IMG/VR virus record: IMGVR_UViG_3300032282_005234
Coordinates: 1 to 25,820 of that record
DNA length: 25,820 nt
Direction: 5' to 3' (one strand)
Source: a virus
The number at the start of each line of letters is the position of its first letter. The first letter of the stretch is position 1. The notes under the pieces are model-generated. The model did not search any database. It worked only from the letters and a program-made list of their open reading frames with translations, and was not told the origin of the DNA. This document shows, in pieces, positions 7,768 to 16,241 of the stretch. Position numbers and translations under genes: made by a program.

Positions 7768-7807
7768 GAAAAACAATAAGGAGGGAGATTTTACTCTCCC
7801 TCCTTAT
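7768..7807 (-). terminator. Intrinsic terminator after the major capsid gene
   Basis: A perfect 13-bp inverted repeat (7776-7788 with 7795-7807, stem ATAAGGAGGGAGA) around a 6-nt loop is followed on the minus strand by TTGTTTTTC. It starts 18 nt beyond the capsid stop codon. Confidence 0.9.
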
Positions 7808-7824
7808 CGATCACAAACTAAAGA

Positions 7825-8967
7825 TTAGTATGTGTAGGTTCCATCTCCACCAGTGACGTTAGCACCGTGTGTAGTAGATCCAAGAGCTGCGCCTGCAGTT
7901 CCTGAAACCTTGACGTTCTTAACGATGACATGTGCGTCATAGTTTTCAACAGCGCATCCAACGCGGATGAAGAGTGTATATTCGATTGTATCCTTCTTTG
8001 GTTGGAACAAACGATAAACAACAACATCACGCTTGATACCAATGATGAAGTTCTGTGGGAACGTCAAATGCAGATCACCGTGTAACCCTGAAGGGCTTGC
8101 GTATGTTCCTGCAAGTGTTTCGTCCATCAACGGAACGTTAATCACTGGAATGCCGAATGCAAATGGAGTAGTAGTACCAGGTCCACCATCATTTGCAGCC
8201 ACATCACCACGGATAACACCAGAGGCGATATCAAATGGAGTAGAGGTTGTAGAGGTTGACAGGTTGTACAAATAATCTTGAACCAAATTCGATCCCGAGA
8301 AGAATCGAAGTTGATTACGACGTTGCTTGTACTTACGTGGCATTGCCTTGATAGCAGCGTTGAAAACGTTTCTGTCAAGTCCTGCACCTGCTGCGTCAAC
8401 AACGTGTGCATTGTCAATAGCAAGCTTGCGGAAACCCTTGAATGCTGACATCAAGCCAGTGCTGGTTCCAACACCATTGATGAGAACATCTTCAATGTCA
8501 TTTCCAGCTTGAGTTGCCATTAAGCGTGCAATGTGATCTTCGAGATCTGCTCCTTCAATATTGTCTTCAAGAGACTCAGAAGAAAGCTCCCAATCAAGAC
8601 GAAGCTTACGTGTTGTAAGCGATACCTTGGAGAATGTAGCACCTGTTGCTTGGAATGACGAACCATTCTCGTTATCGTAAGTGCCGTTGGCACCTACATA
8701 ATCACGAGGGCTGTCTTCTTGTGCAACTGTCATAATTCTCTGACCCACGGAAACACGATCAATTTCTGTTGTGTTGGAGCGCATACGGATTGTACGAGCT
8801 GCCTTCGCAAGAATTGTTGCATCCCACATGTAATCAAGGAAACGATTAGCTTGATCTGGATAAAGAAGACCATTACCGCTAAGCGTAGCAGTATCTGCAG
8901 AAGCGTTAACTCCGTCAGATCCGATATTTGTTGTATCAATTACTTTTTGTAAAAGTGTATTACTCAT
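7825..8967 (-). CDS. Major capsid protein (HK97 fold)
   Basis: A 380-aa protein directly downstream of the protease/scaffold gene. The first 60 residues fit the N-arm and start of the HK97 fold (LLYPDQANRFLDYMWDATIL, AARTIRMRSNTTEIDRV). The region LTTRKLRLDWELSSESLEDN then IEGADLEDHIARLMATQAGN is the long spine helix with its preceding strand, typical of Phage_capsid family members. The A-domain part includes PFAFGIPVINVPLMDE and FIIGIKRDVVVYRLFQPKKD. The last 30 residues are Gly/Thr/Ala-rich and probably exposed or flexible. GC content here is clearly higher than in the oxygenase region, as expected for an old, highly expressed core gene. ATG 8967 carries the shared AAAGGTAGGTGAAA leader. 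Confidence 0.93.
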   Translation of the reverse strand: MSNTLLQKVIDTTNIGSDGVNASADTATLSGNGLLYPDQANRFLDYMWDATILAKAARTIRMRSNTTEIDRVSVGQRIMTVAQEDSPRDYVGANGTYDNENGSSFQATGATFSKVSLTTRKLRLDWELSSESLEDNIEGADLEDHIARLMATQAGNDIEDVLINGVGTSTGLMSAFKGFRKLAIDNAHVVDAAGAGLDRNVFNAAIKAMPRKYKQRRNQLRFFSGSNLVQDYLYNLSTSTTSTPFDIASGVIRGDVAANDGGPGTTTPFAFGIPVINVPLMDETLAGTYASPSGLHGDLHLTFPQNFIIGIKRDVVVYRLFQPKKDTIEYTLFIRVGCAVENYDAHVIVKNVKVSGTAGAALGSTTHGANVTGGDGTYTY

Positions 8968-8974
8968 TATATTA

Positions 8975-8988
8975 TTTCACCTACCTTT
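8975..8988 (-). promoter_or_regulatory. Ribosome-binding leader of the capsid gene
   Basis: AAAGGTAGGTGAAA ends 7 nt before the ATG at 8967 and is the only notable element in the 26-nt gap after the protease/scaffold stop. It is identical over 14 nt to the tail tube leader, and the A/T-only spacers differ slightly in length. Confidence 0.6.
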
Positions 8989-8993
8989 CTTAT

Positions 8994-9476
8994 TTAGAGG
9001 TCGCGTACACCGAGGAAGTGTCCTTGCCAAATGCTTTTTTGTATTTTTGTTTCTTCTGTAGCTCCCGAAAGATCTCCAGACTTCTTAACTGCGGTTGCTG
9101 ATTCATAGTTACCGACACGAGTATCAAGATAATTAATCTGCCCGTACATTTCTGTAATAGTCTTGTTTAATTCAGCATGCTTCTCAACAATTTCATCAAT
9201 AGACTTCTTCATTTCCGCTCTGGTTTCCTCAACCATGCGGTAAACGTCTTGAACTGTTGCAGCTTGTGTAGCGTAATTCTTTTCGATTGTCTCACCAAAG
9301 AAGTTCTTGAGGTCGTTAACCATTTTTGTGAAATCAAGATCATCTGCCTCAACTTCAGAAACTGTTACTGCTTTCTCAACTGTTTCGTCTTCTGTAACTG
9401 TCTCGTCTACTTCTTGTGGAGTTACTTCGTCAGCCTGAGTAGCCTCAACTACCTCATGGCTTGTTTCTTCTGCCAT
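8994..9476 (-). CDS. Nested capsid scaffold protein from internal start
   Basis: Inside the protease gene and in the same frame, ATG at 9476 is preceded by AAAAGGAGGT with a 6-nt spacer, the best ribosome site of the head module. Initiation here would give a 160-aa protein starting MAEETSHEVVEA. It has a very acidic first 60 residues, then a long helix/coiled coil (QDVYRMVEETRAEMKKSIDE and EKHAELNKTITEMYGQINYL), and ends in WQGHFLGVRDL. This is the layout of lambda C/Nu3, where the scaffold is made separately from the 3' part of the protease gene. The Shine-Dalgarno bases encode Lys-Gly-Gly in the long protein, so chance is possible, but strength, spacing and domain boundary coincide. Confidence 0.72.
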   Translation of the reverse strand: MAEETSHEVVEATQADEVTPQEVDETVTEDETVEKAVTVSEVEADDLDFTKMVNDLKNFFGETIEKNYATQAATVQDVYRMVEETRAEMKKSIDEIVEKHAELNKTITEMYGQINYLDTRVGNYESATAVKKSGDLSGATEETKIQKSIWQGHFLGVRDL

Positions 9477-10337
9477 TGTATTACCTCCTTTTGTGATTTT
9501 TTTCTTACCCACTTGATCTGGATATAGATTTATTGTGTCTTTCGAGTCGATAACACCAGCATCGCCCTCGCGTGTAGTAGCCTCATGTGTGGGACCAGGA
9601 GCATCATCTTTTTCAAGATATGCATCTACAACTTTATTTATTGAATCAAATTTATTAGTATCAGTCTGCTCAATCCAACCAATGGAAGACATTGTGTCTC
9701 CACAAACAATGCAATCTTTTGCTGCATCTATTGAGCTGGAAGCTATCTGATCATTCTTGCACCAGAATACATTTTCTGTAACAGTGTCTGCAATCATTCC
9801 CTTAAAGATTGATCCGCCATCTGTTTTTTGAATGGAAAAAATATTAGCCAGGGGGTTTGCTGGCGAGTCTACTAGACTCAGCTCGTGCAAATCATAGTCA
9901 TGGATAACTCTACGATCTTCCCCTGACCCGTCATTTGCTTTTTCCATTTTAGAGTCAACAATGTTGCCACCAATAGAAAAACCAGTAAGGGTTCCATCAA
10001 GGACCTTTTCCCAAGTATCCTGAGCACCCTTTGAGACGTATGCAGTTACATAAACTCCGTTATAAGTTTTATTGCTTTCCTTATCAAGAAAAGAATCATA
10101 GTTAAACGAGAGCATTTTACCAACCGCTACTGGTTGATGCATTTCACGAATGTTTCCACGAAATCTTTCAAAAGCTTTTTTGCTGGCGTCTGAAGTTACA
10201 ATATCGCCATGACGATCAATATTGTCTAGTGATGCGAACCCAGAGACTGTTCTTTTCTCCTTGTTTACCTTTGCAATTGGAAATGACAACTGCATGGAGT
10301 GTTCGCTGTTTTGCCAATGCGCTTTTTGAATATTCAT
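8994..10337 (-). CDS. Prohead protease (U35-type) fused to scaffold domain
   Basis: A 447-aa protein if started at ATG 10337. Residues 15-170 are an HK97-like maturation protease: RTVSGFASLDNIDRHGDIV, catalytic His67 in REMHQP, catalytic Ser121 in LTGFSIGG, and HELSLVDSPANPLA at 151-164, where an acidic residue completes the site in this family. Residues 190-225 hold FWCKND...CIVCGDTM, with Cys193, Cys209 and Cys212, possibly a metal site. From about 288 the sequence becomes an acidic, helical scaffold. A longer reading from TTG 10361 is possible, but TTG overlaps a TATAAT and lacks a ribosome site. The protease cleaves scaffold and capsid N-termini during head maturation. It lies between portal and capsid, as in HK97-type phages. 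Confidence 0.88.
   Translation of the reverse strand: MNIQKAHWQNSEHSMQLSFPIAKVNKEKRTVSGFASLDNIDRHGDIVTSDASKKAFERFRGNIREMHQPVAVGKMLSFNYDSFLDKESNKTYNGVYVTAYVSKGAQDTWEKVLDGTLTGFSIGGNIVDSKMEKANDGSGEDRRVIHDYDLHELSLVDSPANPLANIFSIQKTDGGSIFKGMIADTVTENVFWCKNDQIASSSIDAAKDCIVCGDTMSSIGWIEQTDTNKFDSINKVVDAYLEKDDAPGPTHEATTREGDAGVIDSKDTINLYPDQVGKKKITKGGNTMAEETSHEVVEATQADEVTPQEVDETVTEDETVEKAVTVSEVEADDLDFTKMVNDLKNFFGETIEKNYATQAATVQDVYRMVEETRAEMKKSIDEIVEKHAELNKTITEMYGQINYLDTRVGNYESATAVKKSGDLSGATEETKIQKSIWQGHFLGVRDL
9477..9492 (-). promoter_or_regulatory. Internal Shine-Dalgarno for nested scaffold
   Basis: The minus strand reads AAAAGGAGGTAATACA directly before ATG 9476. The match to the anti-Shine-Dalgarno is complete over AGGAGGT, and the spacer is 6 nt. 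Confidence 0.7.
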
Positions 10338-10360
10338 ATCTAATTTAAATAATATCAACA

Positions 10361-10366
10361 ATTATA
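10361..10366 (-). promoter_or_regulatory. Possible -10 element for the protease gene
   Basis: TATAAT on the minus strand in the 54-nt gap between portal stop and protease ATG 10337 would start a transcript about 17 nt before the ATG. No clear -35 or TG extension is seen, and the gap is AT-rich, so this is weak. Confidence 0.3.
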
Positions 10367-10391
10367 GATAAATCAAAATAAAAGTGTGATA

Positions 10392-11975
10392 TTATTTCTG
10401 TTTTCTTCCTTCTCCTTGCGGATTTCTGGCTGTTCCCATTTTGTCTGAAGCATTAACTGTTCTCTTTTGATCTCTTGCCCGTGAGCCTCTTGCTTGTGCT
10501 CCCGCCTCAGCAACCTGCTGTGGCTTTAATTCAAGGGGATCATCTCCACCTTCAATTGGAGCAAGACCCTTGCGAGAGCGTACTTCATTTGGAAGAATAA
10601 CCTTGTCCTTAAGATAAGCATCATCAATACGACTTTGCGTTTCTTCATCAACAAGAGAAAGCTCTTCAAAGCGAAGCTCAAACATGTCCGTAAAATCCTT
10701 AATTACTTTATTAACCTTATATTCTAGGACTTCCTGCATCGGACGACACACTTGCTCTTTAAACGTCTTATCAGCGTCTTTAGCGTTTGCTAAGGACACA
10801 TCTGCAGGCATTCCTATCTTAGAAATTGGAACACGGTGAGCAAGTAAAATACGATCTCTATTCTCAACTGAATAGTTACGGAAAGATGAGTCTTGAATTC
10901 CCGCTTCAATTGGCTCCATCTTAAATTCTACGCGAGATTGTTCACCATCGCTTGGAAGTGGAATATAAAGGGTTCTATGATTTTTTCCACGCAAACCAGT
11001 TTGAAAAAATTCAAGAAGCTTGCGTTCGGAATCATTGGTAAGCTTTGCTCCCTTTACTGTAATAATGTAACGAGGAACAGCCTTGTTCTCAAAGTAATCA
11101 AGATTAAATCTTGAAGCAAACTCATCACCAGCAATTGCATTTTTTGCAGAAAGAATATTTGGAATTCCATAATAAGTATTTGTTGGAGTGTAAAGCTTGA
11201 AATGAAGAATTTCATTTGGTTGTGGATCTGTGCCAATTTGATCTGGAGTTTCTGTATCTCCAAAGTTTCTAAAAAATGTATAACGGTTATATACTACTTG
11301 AACAAACCCATCTCTATGGCGACGAATTCTCATAGTTGTAGTAGGAACATGACCAATATAACCAATTTTTCCAGCGTTTGTACGACCAATTTCAAGATAA
11401 GCATTTCCCGTACATTCTAGATCTGTATAAATCTTTTTCATGGTGTCTAGAAAAGAGTCATCGGAATTCATTGACTCTAGGTAGTCTCTTAGCTCTACCT
11501 TTGCTCGTTCAATTCTTAATCTAAGATTGTCTAGGTTCTTTGCATTATCCATTGCTGCTTGAACCTTTTCAGTTACCTTACGAGTCTCTTCAAAACGATA
11601 TCCCAGACCAACTACGTTGGCAACCTTAGCATTAACTGCTGAATGGTGATATGGAGAAATCTCAAACAACTGAGATAAATAAAGTACGTTGTATGGAGGC
11701 TGCACAATTTGAAAAAGAGAATATCCTGTAAGATCAAGTGGATCAAGCTTCTTAGACTTGGCATCATCATGACCTGTAAAAGACTTTTGCATTCTATTTA
11801 CTTTACGACGAAAAGTTGAACTAAGCCCGTCAATCTTAGAAAGCTCATCCCATGTCTGTGAAAATGGATCATCAAACTTTTGCAAAGAAGGTTGCTTTAA
11901 TTCAAAATCCATTTCTGAATAAATTTTAATATCGCCATCTGCATCATCATCCATAACTGACAATCTATTATCCAT
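10392..11975 (-). CDS. Portal protein
   Basis: A 527-aa protein of the usual size for an HK97/SPP1-type portal, the dodecameric ring through which DNA is packaged. Recognisable segments are YNVLYLSQLFEISPYHHSAV with NAKVANVVGLGYRFEE (clip and wing start), YTDLECTGNAYLEIGRTNAG, GYIGHVPTTTMRIRRHRDGF, ILHFKLYTPTNTYYGIPNIL, and ENRDRILLAHRVPISKIGMP before the long C-terminal helix. This fits the Phage_portal family. The C-terminus is Gln/Gly/Arg-rich and probably disordered. Start ATG 11975 overlaps the upstream stop (TAATG), giving coupled translation; a GGTTGGTG site is weak. The terminase that normally pairs with it is not in the window. Confidence 0.92.
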   Translation of the reverse strand: MDNRLSVMDDDADGDIKIYSEMDFELKQPSLQKFDDPFSQTWDELSKIDGLSSTFRRKVNRMQKSFTGHDDAKSKKLDPLDLTGYSLFQIVQPPYNVLYLSQLFEISPYHHSAVNAKVANVVGLGYRFEETRKVTEKVQAAMDNAKNLDNLRLRIERAKVELRDYLESMNSDDSFLDTMKKIYTDLECTGNAYLEIGRTNAGKIGYIGHVPTTTMRIRRHRDGFVQVVYNRYTFFRNFGDTETPDQIGTDPQPNEILHFKLYTPTNTYYGIPNILSAKNAIAGDEFASRFNLDYFENKAVPRYIITVKGAKLTNDSERKLLEFFQTGLRGKNHRTLYIPLPSDGEQSRVEFKMEPIEAGIQDSSFRNYSVENRDRILLAHRVPISKIGMPADVSLANAKDADKTFKEQVCRPMQEVLEYKVNKVIKDFTDMFELRFEELSLVDEETQSRIDDAYLKDKVILPNEVRSRKGLAPIEGGDDPLELKPQQVAEAGAQARGSRARDQKRTVNASDKMGTARNPQGEGRKQK

Positions 11976-12313
11976 TACACCAACCCCATTTTTCTTTTTT
12001 GTTTAAAGTCTTCTACGAATGCTGGTGTATCCCACATGTCTGGGACTAACCCCCAGTCAAGTCTTTGCTTTTGCTCTAAAAGTTCATCGTCAGTGATCTG
12101 TCTGTGTCCCGAAAAAAACACTGGCTTTCCTTCGTCAATTCCATAATGCTTGGCTGTATCTTTAAGTCTTTTAATTTGACGGATATCTCCCTTTCGAGCA
12201 GGGATACTTAAGTAGTTGCCATTCTCATCGCAAACTAAAGATTCGTTTGGCATTTGCCAAAGATAGAGACCATAGCTGACCTCTTCAACCTCTGTAACTT
12301 TCATTCTGGACAT
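11975..12313 (-). CDS. Small conserved-looking protein upstream of portal, function unknown
   Basis: A 112-aa protein translationally coupled to portal. It contains LYLWQMPNESLVCDENGNYL, then IPARKGDIRQIKRLKDTAKH and a C-terminal helix (LLEQKQRLDWGLVPDMWDTP, then EDFKQKRKMGL). No catalytic motif is visible. Small proteins of this kind often sit between terminase and portal in actinophage-like genomes, so a role in packaging or portal assembly is possible, but this is inferred from position only. The start could be ATG 12313 or the ATG three codons inside; neither has a good ribosome site. The 68-nt gap upstream (12314-12381) shows AT-rich sequence with a TTGTCA and a TATAGT at a short 15-nt spacing, too weak to call as a promoter. 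Confidence 0.7.
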   Translation of the reverse strand: MSRMKVTEVEEVSYGLYLWQMPNESLVCDENGNYLSIPARKGDIRQIKRLKDTAKHYGIDEGKPVFFSGHRQITDDELLEQKQRLDWGLVPDMWDTPAFVEDFKQKRKMGLV

Positions 12314-12381
12314 ATTGTATAAATACCATTTCTTTCGTTGAACTACTATAAATTGTACACTAAAGTGACAAAAACACTAAA

Positions 12382-14796
12382 TTATGGTCGTGTTGATGCG
12401 TTTTGATATGAGTGAATAGCACTTCCAGCATTATAATCTGTAGAAATTCCAGAATATTCTGCAATGGTTCCAATTGTATTTGATTCATTTACTATCTCTG
12501 TAAAGCTGGTAAGATAAGAAATGTATCTGTCTTTAGCATCATCTGCTGACAATTGATTTGGATAAATAGCAAAATATCCATAAGTTCCTATTGCATAGTT
12601 TTCAAGATTTGTATCTGAATTAATAAAAACATTATTAATGTTTTTATTTTCATAATATACACATATTATATGATAAGGCTCGTCTATAATAAGTGTTCTT
12701 GGATTTGTGTATAAATCTAAACCATTTACATATACATATAAAAATACGTTGCCTATATCCTGTGATAACTCTAATGTGTCTTTGTCAAATCTTAAATATT
12801 CTCCAGTAACACTGTTGTTTACTATATATTGATTTTGACTATCTTCGTTAATCCCGTCTGGTCTAAACCAGAACTCCAGTGTTTGAAATCCCGTTGTAGG
12901 AATTGTTGACATCATTACTGCTGTATTTCCATTATCAATTTTAATTCCAAAATTATTAGAACGAGATAAAATATTAAATTTATTAGATCTTAAATTATAG
13001 GTATGAAGAAGACTGGACCCTTCCTCATAATAGGGTTTAATTATATAATTTTTAGAATCAGATAAAACATCAATATTTTTATATATTGATATATTAAAAT
13101 TATCAATTCTTGGTTGATATAAAGAAGATAAGTCATTAGATAAAATAGTTATTCTTACTTTAACGTCAGATGCTGGAGCCCCCGTTTGTGAAAATTCAGG
13201 AATTTGTCCTCCATTTTTAACAACATGCCAATCTCCATTTAATTCTGTTTGTACTTGAACACAAACGCTTTGCATATGACTTGATAACAAATATTGATTA
13301 TTTGTTGTTGTTGCAGTATTCCAAGAAAGCTTGCTTCCAGCTATGCCGTAGAATAAAGAGGCAGGAATTGAATAGTTCCAGGTACCTTTTGCTCTTACAA
13401 CATTATCTGTAAATGATAAAACAAGATTATCTTCATATGAAACAATTGCTTCATAATAAGAATTTGAATCAATATAAGAATTAAAAATATCTAAATCGTC
13501 TGTCATATAAGTAGTATTATTTAAATATAATTTTGTAGTTGTTGCTGAAAAATTTGGGAATACGTTTCCAGAGGCGCTGCCACCACTATCTATATATATG
13601 TTTACAAAGTTATTTTTTACTGAAAAAAATATAGGAGTGGTTCCTGACGCTGCTTCTGTTTGTAAAAGAAGTACATCTGAATTGTTTGCATAAGTATAAT
13701 ATAACCCTAGACTTTCGTCCTCAGTTTTAGCAAGATAAACAAATTCTGAATCATCATTACCAGTAATCTTAAATATTATATTATCTTCAATGGGATCATC
13801 TAAATATACGGGCAAGGCGTCCCAGTCCACTATAGTAGACATAGAAAAATTATTTAATGAAATATAATTTAATAAATCATTAAATGCATAATCAAAACTT
13901 CCTGAATCTACATACATTGCACTTGATTTTTTATGTGTTAGCCCATTGTCAATTGTGTATAGGTTATTTATAATCCCGTCTTTAAATGATCTATCTGTAT
14001 CAAATGATTTTTCATACCACTTCATGCTTGGATTTTCTTGAATATCAAAAAAATCTCCATCGGTTTGCTTTACATAAGACTGTGGCTTGGCGTCTCCAAA
14101 ACCCCAAATCATGTGAGATCTTATTTGATTTTGTGACAAAGTATAATTATAAAAAGCTAGGGAGCTAAGTATGATTGGATTGTTTGGTGGCACAAAACTA
14201 AAATGTATATTGTTTTTATCTTCAAAATCTGTTTCAAATTGAAATGTAGAGGGCAGGGTAAAAGATTCTCCAGCTATTCCATTAATTGATATAGAAATTG
14301 TCCTATTAGAATAAGAAGCAAATACGTGAAGTTGAGATTCTGTAGACTTTATTTGCTTACTAGCCGTTCCAACTATTATATTTCCTGAATAAATATTAAA
14401 TGATATAACATCGTTAACTCTATATATATCTCCTATGTTTGCAGATATACTTGAATTTCCTATGGCGAGAAGACCTTGAACGGTATCAGTGTTGCTTGAC
14501 GGAATAGAAAACCATAACTCTATACCAAAAGATAGTTCTTCTGTTCCTTTTACAAAAGCATTATATTCATTATTTATATAGGCATCTGTATCTAGGTCTA
14601 CATAAAACCCCTTAACCTCTACATATTCGTTAGTATCTAGGTCTTTGTATGTAGAGGTATTAAGAGGTAATATGTCTGTATAGGTTGGGGCGGAATTAAA
14701 AACAAGACTATTACCTCTGCCTGTAAGGTCGCTGGTTGTATCTAAACTCCAAAAACCCAATGGCTTATCAGCTAAAACTTTTTTAATATATGACAT
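12382..14796 (-). CDS. Large LamG/concanavalin-like protein, probable tail adhesin or head/tail decoration
   Basis: An 804-aa all-beta protein. Residues about 1-235 are LamG-like: VLADKPLGFWSLDTTSDLTG, then LSFGIELWFSIPSSNTD, SISINGIAGESFTLPS and ILSSLAFYNYTLSQNQIRSH. A second sandwich-like part lies at about 290-460 (NFSMSTIVDWDAL, SVKNNFVNIYIDSGG). A third lies at about 630-765 (FQTLEFWFRPDGINEDSQNQ, YHIICVYYENKNINNVFINS, YFAIYPNQLSADDAKDRY). Such proteins bind glycans or ligands and are common as phage tail fibre or baseplate parts. No enzyme active site is evident. It begins at ATG 14796, only 7 nt after a TATAAT, so it may be leaderless. It sits between the oxygenase operon and the head module, which is unusual for a tail protein. 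Confidence 0.75.
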   Translation of the reverse strand: MSYIKKVLADKPLGFWSLDTTSDLTGRGNSLVFNSAPTYTDILPLNTSTYKDLDTNEYVEVKGFYVDLDTDAYINNEYNAFVKGTEELSFGIELWFSIPSSNTDTVQGLLAIGNSSISANIGDIYRVNDVISFNIYSGNIIVGTASKQIKSTESQLHVFASYSNRTISISINGIAGESFTLPSTFQFETDFEDKNNIHFSFVPPNNPIILSSLAFYNYTLSQNQIRSHMIWGFGDAKPQSYVKQTDGDFFDIQENPSMKWYEKSFDTDRSFKDGIINNLYTIDNGLTHKKSSAMYVDSGSFDYAFNDLLNYISLNNFSMSTIVDWDALPVYLDDPIEDNIIFKITGNDDSEFVYLAKTEDESLGLYYTYANNSDVLLLQTEAASGTTPIFFSVKNNFVNIYIDSGGSASGNVFPNFSATTTKLYLNNTTYMTDDLDIFNSYIDSNSYYEAIVSYEDNLVLSFTDNVVRAKGTWNYSIPASLFYGIAGSKLSWNTATTTNNQYLLSSHMQSVCVQVQTELNGDWHVVKNGGQIPEFSQTGAPASDVKVRITILSNDLSSLYQPRIDNFNISIYKNIDVLSDSKNYIIKPYYEEGSSLLHTYNLRSNKFNILSRSNNFGIKIDNGNTAVMMSTIPTTGFQTLEFWFRPDGINEDSQNQYIVNNSVTGEYLRFDKDTLELSQDIGNVFLYVYVNGLDLYTNPRTLIIDEPYHIICVYYENKNINNVFINSDTNLENYAIGTYGYFAIYPNQLSADDAKDRYISYLTSFTEIVNESNTIGTIAEYSGISTDYNAGSAIHSYQNASTRP

Positions 14797-14803
14797 ATAT
14801 ACT

Positions 14804-14809
14804 ATTATA
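14804..14809 (-). promoter_or_regulatory. Probable -10 element giving a leaderless LamG-protein mRNA
   Basis: The minus strand reads TGTATAATAGTATATATG: TATAAT, 7 nt, then ATG. Transcription would start at or next to the ATG, and no Shine-Dalgarno is present, which suggests leaderless translation. The methyltransferase gene shows the same arrangement. Confidence 0.45.
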
Positions 14810-14817
14810 CAGTTTTA

Positions 14818-15627
14818 TTAGCTATTAACAACATCTTCATATAAAACAACTTTTCCATTTTCAACATAAAGCATGTTTCTTGGATTTTCATAATCACAAC
14901 GAGCTTTTTCAATTTCATTCCATTTAAATGCTCCACGCTCTTGTTGATTTTTAAGCCATTCTTCAGTTCCTGCAAATGGAGTCATTATAAAGTTTCTAAT
15001 AAAATATTTTTGACCATTGGTTATATTGGTAACTCCATGATAATAGGGTTTTCTTGATGGAAATACTAAAATTTCTCCAGCTTTTGGCTTATAACTTACA
15101 ACATCTCCATCAATATAAAACTCTACACTTCCGCCATCATAATCATCATTAATATATGTTGTACAAGTAATAAAAAATTTGTTTCCTGGCATGTCTTTTT
15201 CAGATTCAATAAAATCTGTATGATATTGCATGGCTAAATTATTACTCATAGATTTTACATTATCTTTATATTTAGAAAAAGAAGATGATGCAAGATCGGC
15301 TCCTGGGGGTAGCTCAATATTATTAATATAAATATAATGATCAATTGCTTTTCCATATGCTTCAATTACTCTATCAGACAAATACTTTTCATCATCATAT
15401 CTTTGATTATATTCTACTCCTAAGGCTTTTTCTTCATTTATATTCTTTGATTGACTGTAAGTTCCAAAATGCGCCCAATCATCCCATTTTTTTAAATAAT
15501 ATTTTCCATTAGCATCGGCTTCTGATTTTTTCATAATTTCATAAAGCTTTGATACATCTGGAAGTAATCCTGTATATAAATGTATTTTTGGATAAAGTTC
15601 TGTATATGTTAAATCATTAGTATTCAT
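14818..15627 (-). CDS. 2-oxoglutarate/Fe(II)-dependent oxygenase (prolyl 4-hydroxylase-like) 1
   Basis: A 269-aa member of the 2OG-Fe(II) oxygenase superfamily, which couples 2-oxoglutarate decarboxylation to hydroxylation of a substrate. Metal ligands are His136 and Asp138 (YHTDF) and His197 (YYHGV); Lys207 (GQKYFI), ten residues on, should bind the 2-oxoglutarate carboxylate. The strand TTYINDDYDGGSVEF and PKAGEILVFPSRKPYYHG are P4H-like. It is the longest of the five paralogues, with about 50 extra C-terminal residues of unclear role (NEIEKARCDYENPRNMLYVE). Its ATG overlaps the previous stop (TAATG). As the last gene of the eight-gene operon it lies just before the LamG protein. The substrate is unknown. 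Confidence 0.88.
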   Translation of the reverse strand: MNTNDLTYTELYPKIHLYTGLLPDVSKLYEIMKKSEADANGKYYLKKWDDWAHFGTYSQSKNINEEKALGVEYNQRYDDEKYLSDRVIEAYGKAIDHYIYINNIELPPGADLASSSFSKYKDNVKSMSNNLAMQYHTDFIESEKDMPGNKFFITCTTYINDDYDGGSVEFYIDGDVVSYKPKAGEILVFPSRKPYYHGVTNITNGQKYFIRNFIMTPFAGTEEWLKNQQERGAFKWNEIEKARCDYENPRNMLYVENGKVVLYEDVVNS

Positions 15628-16241
15628 TATTCATATTCCTCTAGTGAAAATTCTCCTAAAATAAAATATTTATTTCCAGATTTTATTTCATGAGATTGAT
15701 GTTTAAATGGTTTATAAGTAGGAAATATTAATACGCTTCCTTGCTCTGGTTTAATTTTTATATTATGATCTGGAAATTCTATCTCTCCACCTTCATAATC
15801 ATCATTTATATAAATTAATATTGTAAATGTTTTTTTAATTGAATCTTCATAAGAATCAAAATGTGGACCCATTGATTGACCAGGAAAATATTTATTTATA
15901 GAAAAACTTTTTCTAATATAAAATTTTTCAATTTCTTTTGCTTTTGTATAATTTTTTGTACAAAGATATTGTGATTCAAAAATATTATTAATTAAATATA
16001 AAAGTTTTTTATCTAGATTTTCATTTCCTGATAAAGTAGATCTTAATATATGTTTTTTTTGACCATAAATATTTTTGCTATCATTACTTGCACTCCAATT
16101 ATTCCATTTTTCAATATATGGATAAGATAATTCATTTTTATCCATTTCTTCTAATAATTCAATATATTGTTTTGGACAATTAAAAGAATTTTTAAAATAA
16201 AAAATTGAATCATTATCTAAAGCTTCAAATTCATGATACAT
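15627..16241 (-). CDS. 2-oxoglutarate/Fe(II)-dependent oxygenase 2
   Basis: A 204-aa oxygenase. Ligands are His127 and Asp129 (GPHFDS), distal His181 (FKHQSHE) and Lys191 (GNKYFI), keeping the His-to-Lys spacing of ten. It has the family strand IYINDDYEGGEIEF and LIFPTYKPFKHQ. The N-terminal half is little conserved with its neighbours, apart from a WNNWS segment like WDDWAHF in oxygenase 1, which makes these two the closest pair by eye. It overlaps the upstream gene by 11 nt. The gene is extremely AT-rich, with long A/T runs, well below the GC of the head genes, which suggests separate acquisition or relaxed constraint. All catalytic residues are present, so it should be active. Confidence 0.88.
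   Translation of the reverse strand: MYHEFEALDNDSIFYFKNSFNCPKQYIELLEEMDKNELSYPYIEKWNNWSASNDSKNIYGQKKHILRSTLSGNENLDKKLLYLINNIFESQYLCTKNYTKAKEIEKFYIRKSFSINKYFPGQSMGPHFDSYEDSIKKTFTILIYINDDYEGGEIEFPDHNIKIKPEQGSVLIFPTYKPFKHQSHEIKSGNKYFILGEFSLEEYE

Noticed and set aside
12314-12381. Terminator after the LamG gene
   Set aside because: Only a short AGTG/CACT pairing with no proper T-tract; the caCTAAA strings are direct, not inverted.
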